NCBI GenBank assembly: GCA_020632635.1
Contig: JACKFE010000001.1
Location: 124,001-188,000, forward strand
From: Nitrospiraceae bacterium
GTDB taxonomy: Bacteria > Nitrospirota > Nitrospiria > Nitrospirales > UBA8639
Reading direction: 5' to 3'
DNA: 64,000 nt
Of the stretch, positions 60,462-64,000 are shown piece after piece. Position 1 is the stretch's first letter, and each line of letters begins with the position of its first letter. The position numbers and the translations under genes were made by a program. The notes under the pieces are model-generated. The model did no database searches. It was not told where the DNA came from and saw only the letters and a program-made list of their open reading frames with translations.

Positions 60462-61743
60462 TACCCGCAGGATTAAAATCGACATGATGGCTCGCGTGGA
60501 GGGCGAAGGGGCTCTTCATGTCACTGTCAAAGATGGACAGGTCCAAGACGTCCAGCTACGTATTTTCGAACCTCCCCGATTCTTTGAAGCTTTTCTTCAG
60601 GGGCGCCACGCCCATGAAGTCCCCGACATGGTGGCCCGCATCTGCGGGATTTGCCCGGTGGCCTACCAAATGAGCGCCGTTCACGCATTGGAATCCATTT
60701 TCGGTGTCCTCATCCCACCAGGGATTCGCGCTCTGCGCCGCCTGCTCTATTGCGCAGAGTGGATCGAGAGTCACGTACTGCACATCTATATGCTCCAGGC
60801 TCCTGATTTTTTGGGCTTCGCCAGCGGAATCGAGATGGCACGCATCCATCCTGCTTTGGTCAAACGTGGGCTCCGTATGAAAAAAGCAGGTAACCAGTTA
60901 TTGACGATTCTGGGAGGACGATCCGTCCACCCGGTTTCCGTGAAAATCGGTGGATTTTCAAGAGTTCCCAGTCAGGCTCAACTCGCTGACTTGAAAGATG
61001 AACTGCAATGGGCAAGAGATGCGGCAGTCGAAACGTTGATGTGGGTCAGCGGATTTGAGTTCCTCGATCCCACACAAGACTACACATTTTTGTCCCTCCG
61101 TGGTCCTTCAGAATATCCCATGAATGAAGGGCCCCTCATCACCAATCACGGACATCACATTGCTCCCTCGGACTTTGAACACCATTTCTTTGAAGAGCAG
61201 GTTCCCTATTCCAATGCCTTGCAATGCACTTTTCAGGGAGGATCGTATCTTACGGGACCAATGGCCCGCATGGCCTTAAATTATGACCAACTCTCACCCT
61301 TGGCCAAGGAGGCGTTCGGGCAAACACACCTGACCCTCCCCTTTCAGCAAGCCTCAATGGGTATCGTGGCACGAGCCGTCGAAGTCCTGTATGCGCTGGA
61401 TGAATCCTTACGATTGCTTGAAGCATATGAGCCACCAGAAATGCCCGCAATACCGGTCACCATGCGAGCTGGGTCAGGCATGGCCGCCACTGAAGCCCCA
61501 CGGGGGGTTCTCTATCATCGTTACCAGGTGGCAGAGGACGGCACGATCCAACTAGCCAAAATTGTGCCTCCAACCTCCCAAAACCAACGTCGCATGGAAG
61601 ATGATCTCCGACGGCTTCTGCCAGACCTATTACATTTGAGCGATCAAGACATGGCGATCAAATGCGAACAGCACATCCGGAGTTATGACCCCTGCATCTC
61701 CTGCGCAACGCATTTTTTAAAGTTTACGAGGAAAGAAGTCTAA
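60442..61743 (+). CDS. hydA: Group 3b-type [NiFe] hydrogenase large (alpha) subunit
   Basis: 433 residues from ATG at 60442, with AAGGA five bases upstream; ATG at 60409 is possible. It holds the NiFe site: the L1 motif RICGICPVAYQM (Cys68, Cys71), with Tyr in place of the usual His, as I recall for group 3b, and the L2 motif DPCISCATH (Cys418, Cys421). Nine residues follow the final His (FLKFTRKEV) and should be cut off by the maturation protease encoded next. Together the four subunits form a reversible NAD(P)-linked hydrogenase. Confidence 0.94.
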   Translation: MPGNPDNTRRIKIDMMARVEGEGALHVTVKDGQVQDVQLRIFEPPRFFEAFLQGRHAHEVPDMVARICGICPVAYQMSAVHALESIFGVLIPPGIRALRRLLYCAEWIESHVLHIYMLQAPDFLGFASGIEMARIHPALVKRGLRMKKAGNQLLTILGGRSVHPVSVKIGGFSRVPSQAQLADLKDELQWARDAAVETLMWVSGFEFLDPTQDYTFLSLRGPSEYPMNEGPLITNHGHHIAPSDFEHHFFEEQVPYSNALQCTFQGGSYLTGPMARMALNYDQLSPLAKEAFGQTHLTLPFQQASMGIVARAVEVLYALDESLRLLEAYEPPEMPAIPVTMRAGSGMAATEAPRGVLYHRYQVAEDGTIQLAKIVPPTSQNQRRMEDDLRRLLPDLLHLSDQDMAIKCEQHIRSYDPCISCATHFLKFTRKEV

Positions 61744-61745
61744 GG

Positions 61746-62228
61746 TTGCTGTCACCGATTAAAATCATTGGATTGGGCAATATTGTTCGAGGGGACGATG
61801 CCATTGGCCATTTGGTCCTGCAAGAACTTCAGCGTAATGATCAGTTTCCCCTTTCCCTCGTAAACGGGGGAATAGCGGGCCTGAACCTGCTCTACGAGTT
61901 AGAAGGCATGGACGCTGTCATCCTCATTGATGCCGTATCCAGTCAATCCGAAGCCGGAACGATTCATCGCTTGACCATTCCTCAGGATTGGGGAAAGATT
62001 CGCCAATGGACATGGAGTTCCTCTGTCACATCTACCCATGCGTTTGGGTTAGGAGAAGCCTTGACCTTAGCAGAGACACTTGGAATCCTTCCCCCACAAA
62101 CCGTCATTTACGGCATTGAATTGGGCACCGTCACTATTGGAAATTCCATGTCTCCGGGAGTCGAAGAAAGCATACAGACTGTTGCCACCCAGATAATCGC
62201 CGAAGCAGGACCTTTCTCCCATGCATGA
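61746..62228 (+). CDS. [NiFe] hydrogenase maturation endopeptidase (HybD/HycI family)
   Basis: 160 residues with a TTG start at 61746, two bases after hydA. The family N-terminus IKIIGLGNIVRGDDAIGHLV carries a Ni-ligand acidic residue. DAVILIDAVSSQSEAGTIHR has the second Asp, and STHAFGLGEALTLAETLG the His. It removes the C-terminal extension of HydA after nickel insertion. The end overlaps hypA by eight bases, so the unit is tightly coupled. Confidence 0.9.
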   Translation: MLSPIKIIGLGNIVRGDDAIGHLVLQELQRNDQFPLSLVNGGIAGLNLLYELEGMDAVILIDAVSSQSEAGTIHRLTIPQDWGKIRQWTWSSSVTSTHAFGLGEALTLAETLGILPPQTVIYGIELGTVTIGNSMSPGVEESIQTVATQIIAEAGPFSHA

Positions 62229-62586
62229 ATTGCAACTGTTGCAACAAGTGGTCAGGATCGTCGACGAACAATGCCGGCAATTTCCCGACCACGAACTGTC
62301 CATGATCCATCTGACCATCGGCAGCCACTCCCATTTGGCCAGTCACAGCCTGGAAGAGTTACAGGACACCTTTCAGTTTGCTTCAAAGGGAACCTCCTTG
62401 GAGTCGGCTACTTTGAAAATTCACACTCACGTCACCCATGGGACTTGCCAATCCTGCCACACCTCATTGACGTATTTATCTGACGCCCTCAGCTGTTCTC
62501 AGTGCGGTTCGGTCGATATCAGTTGGGATGCCCATCCTGAACTGGTCATTACCGGCCTGGAATTCCTTGAACGGACAATAAGATGA
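62221..62586 (+). CDS. hypA: Hydrogenase nickel metallochaperone HypA
   Basis: 121 residues. The nickel site begins at MHEL (His2), and the zinc domain has CQSC and CSQC. HSLEELQDTFQFASKGTSLE is typical of HypA. It delivers nickel to the large subunit, usually with HypB; hypB is not seen in this window and should lie downstream. The ATGA overlap with hypF shows translational coupling. Confidence 0.93.
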   Translation: MHELQLLQQVVRIVDEQCRQFPDHELSMIHLTIGSHSHLASHSLEELQDTFQFASKGTSLESATLKIHTHVTHGTCQSCHTSLTYLSDALSCSQCGSVDISWDAHPELVITGLEFLERTIR

Positions 62587-64000
62587 GTTCCACCATTTCG
62601 ATCTCCAGGCAAATCGCACGGTCCAAACGAATTCAATTGACCCTGCGTGGAACCCTTCAAGGCATCGGCTTCCGTCCATTTGTTTTCCGTCTTGCACAGG
62701 AACTGATGCTGGGTGGCTGGATTGCCAATACCACACAAGGCGTTCTTCTTGAACTTGAGGGCTCCGCCAAGCGACTTCGGGTATTTCAAGAACGCATGCT
62801 CTCCGAACTTCCAGAGCCCGGCGCCATTCAGGATATAACCTCCCTCACTATTCCTTCTCTGGGTGAGCAGTCCTTTGCCATCAGGGCCAGCCAATCCGAC
62901 GGCTATCGGTATGCTGTGCTGTCCCCGGACCTGGCTACCTGCCAGGCTTGTCTGAACGATCTTCAGGATCCACATTCTCGTCGGTACCAGTATCCCTTCA
63001 CCACCTGTGCCCATTGCGGCCCGCGCTACAGCATTGTCCATGGGTTGCCCTATGACCGGTCACACACGGCCATGTCTCAATTCCCGCTTTGCCACAATTG
63101 CCAGGAGGAATTTGAGAATCCATTAGACCGCCGGTTCCATGCGGAAACGATGACTTGTCCGGCCTGCGGACCCGAGGTAGCCCTATGGGATCGTCAGGGA
63201 AAAACCTTGGCCGCACAGGAAGAAGCCTGGAAACAGGCCTGTGATCTCATCAGACACGGCCGCATTGTTGCCGTTAAAGGACTAGGAGGATTTCAATTAT
63301 GGGTGGATGCGTTCAATCCAGCAGCAGTCATCCGGCTTCGGACGCGCAAACATCGGCCTGACAAACCTTTTGCGGTTCTCTTTCCAAGCATGCCGCATCT
63401 CCAAGCCCATTGCGAAATCTCTCCCGAGGAAGAACAGGTTTTGAAATCTTCCGCGTCCCCCATCGTCTTGCTCAAAAAACGGATTGATTCGTTCCTTGCC
63501 ACGGCGATTGCCCCGAAGAACCCCTATGTGGGTGCCATGCTCCCGTTTACTCCTCTGCACCACCTAATGGCCACCACTCTGGGATTTCCCGTAGTGGCCA
63601 CCAGCGGCAACCGTTCAGAAGAACCATTGGTCTATCAAGAACAAACAGCCGTCACGCGGCTTGGAGATATTGCCGATGCGTTTCTGGTTCATAACCGGCC
63701 CATCATCCGCCCCATCGATGATTCAGTTGTTCGAGTCATGAATGGCAAGCCCATGATGCTCCGACGAGCAAGAGGGTATGCGCCTTCACCCCTTCAGCTC
63801 TCTTCTGCAGCGTCAGTCCTGAATGACTCCCCCATCCTGGCTGTGGGCGGACACCTAAAAAATACGATTGCAATCATGAACAACAACCAAATCATCGCCA
63901 GTCCGCATATCGGAGACTTATCAACCGTTGAATCCATAACGCAATTTGAACAAACGGTGGATGATCTTCTGAACCTCTATCATTGCGCGCCCCAAGCCAT
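62583..64000 (+). CDS. hypF: Carbamoyltransferase HypF, cut by window edge
   Basis: ATG at 62583 overlaps the hypA stop by four bases; 472 codons are present and the frame is still open at 64000. Domains in order: acylphosphatase (about 18-100, LRGTLQGIGFRPFVFRLAQE), two zinc-finger motifs (CQACLND with CAHCGPRYS, and CHNCQEEFENP with CPACGP), and the YrdC-like domain (GRIVAVKGLGGFQLWVDAFN, KPFAVLF, SGNRSEEPLV). The start of the Kae1-like domain follows (ILAVGGHLKNTIAIM). HypF makes the carbamoyl adenylate from which the cyanide ligands of the NiFe site are built, with HypE. The C-terminal part is outside the window. Confidence 0.94.
   Translation, partial: MSSTISISRQIARSKRIQLTLRGTLQGIGFRPFVFRLAQELMLGGWIANTTQGVLLELEGSAKRLRVFQERMLSELPEPGAIQDITSLTIPSLGEQSFAIRASQSDGYRYAVLSPDLATCQACLNDLQDPHSRRYQYPFTTCAHCGPRYSIVHGLPYDRSHTAMSQFPLCHNCQEEFENPLDRRFHAETMTCPACGPEVALWDRQGKTLAAQEEAWKQACDLIRHGRIVAVKGLGGFQLWVDAFNPAAVIRLRTRKHRPDKPFAVLFPSMPHLQAHCEISPEEEQVLKSSASPIVLLKKRIDSFLATAIAPKNPYVGAMLPFTPLHHLMATTLGFPVVATSGNRSEEPLVYQEQTAVTRLGDIADAFLVHNRPIIRPIDDSVVRVMNGKPMMLRRARGYAPSPLQLSSAASVLNDSPILAVGGHLKNTIAIMNNNQIIASPHIGDLSTVESITQFEQTVDDLLNLYHCAPQA

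Overview
The window is bacterial chromosome, most likely from Nitrospirota and close to Nitrospira. This is inferred from gene content: a complete N-type ATP synthase operon, a group 3b-type bidirectional [NiFe] hydrogenase with maturation genes, a PPi-type phosphofructokinase, many PAS-rich hybrid kinases, and many universal stress proteins. No rRNA gene, intact tRNA, CRISPR array or complete insertion sequence was seen. The genes at both edges run off the window.

Layout. (1) 1-5.8 kb: a CDP-archaeol-synthase-like gene (cut by the edge), ttcA, a secreted cupredoxin-like protein, a hybrid kinase, a zincin-like protein and a small DUF2892 membrane protein. (2) 5.8-8.6 kb: a PH-domain protein, then about 1.7 kb of decayed coding sequence that includes a leucine-rich-repeat pseudogene. 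(3) 8.98-16.8 kb: an AT-richer island of three exported proteins, among them a 2016-residue lipoprotein with a Gly/Thr-rich strand-like centre. It ends beside an IS3-type transposase remnant and a tRNA 3'-end fragment. (4) 17.1-25.6 kb: a 1535-residue multi-PAS hybrid kinase, a broken TPR lipoprotein gene, mtgA, a zinc alcohol dehydrogenase and a nucleotidyltransferase. (5) 25.6-36.4 kb: a stress and housekeeping block (CbpA/CbpM, CBS proteins, PagL-like enzyme, PPi-PFK, pentapeptide protein, universal stress proteins) and a possible tRNA-like structured element. (6) 36.8-46.1 kb: a DD-type cation/proton antiporter, then atpDCQRBEFAG (N-ATPase) and a CDF metal exporter. (7) 46-49.6 kb: an NtrC-type regulator and a PAS histidine kinase. 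(8) 49.8-53 kb: universal stress proteins, Hsp20 and a small cupredoxin. (9) 53-64 kb: the hydrogenase cluster, hydB then hydG-hydD-hydA, maturation protease, hypA and hypF, interrupted by a 3.2-kb opposite-strand block that includes a cupin pseudogene.

The most interesting pattern is regulatory. Four near-perfect sigma-54 (-24/-12) promoters lie 51-57 nt before start codons: ahead of the Cys-rich membrane protein/cbpAM genes, two universal stress protein genes and hsp20. Weaker matches precede a small receiver gene, a third universal stress gene and hydGDA. A sigma-54 activator (48195-49562) and a histidine kinase are encoded in the middle of this set. I infer a local sigma-54 stress and energy-maintenance regulon in which chaperones, universal stress proteins and perhaps hydrogen metabolism are switched together.
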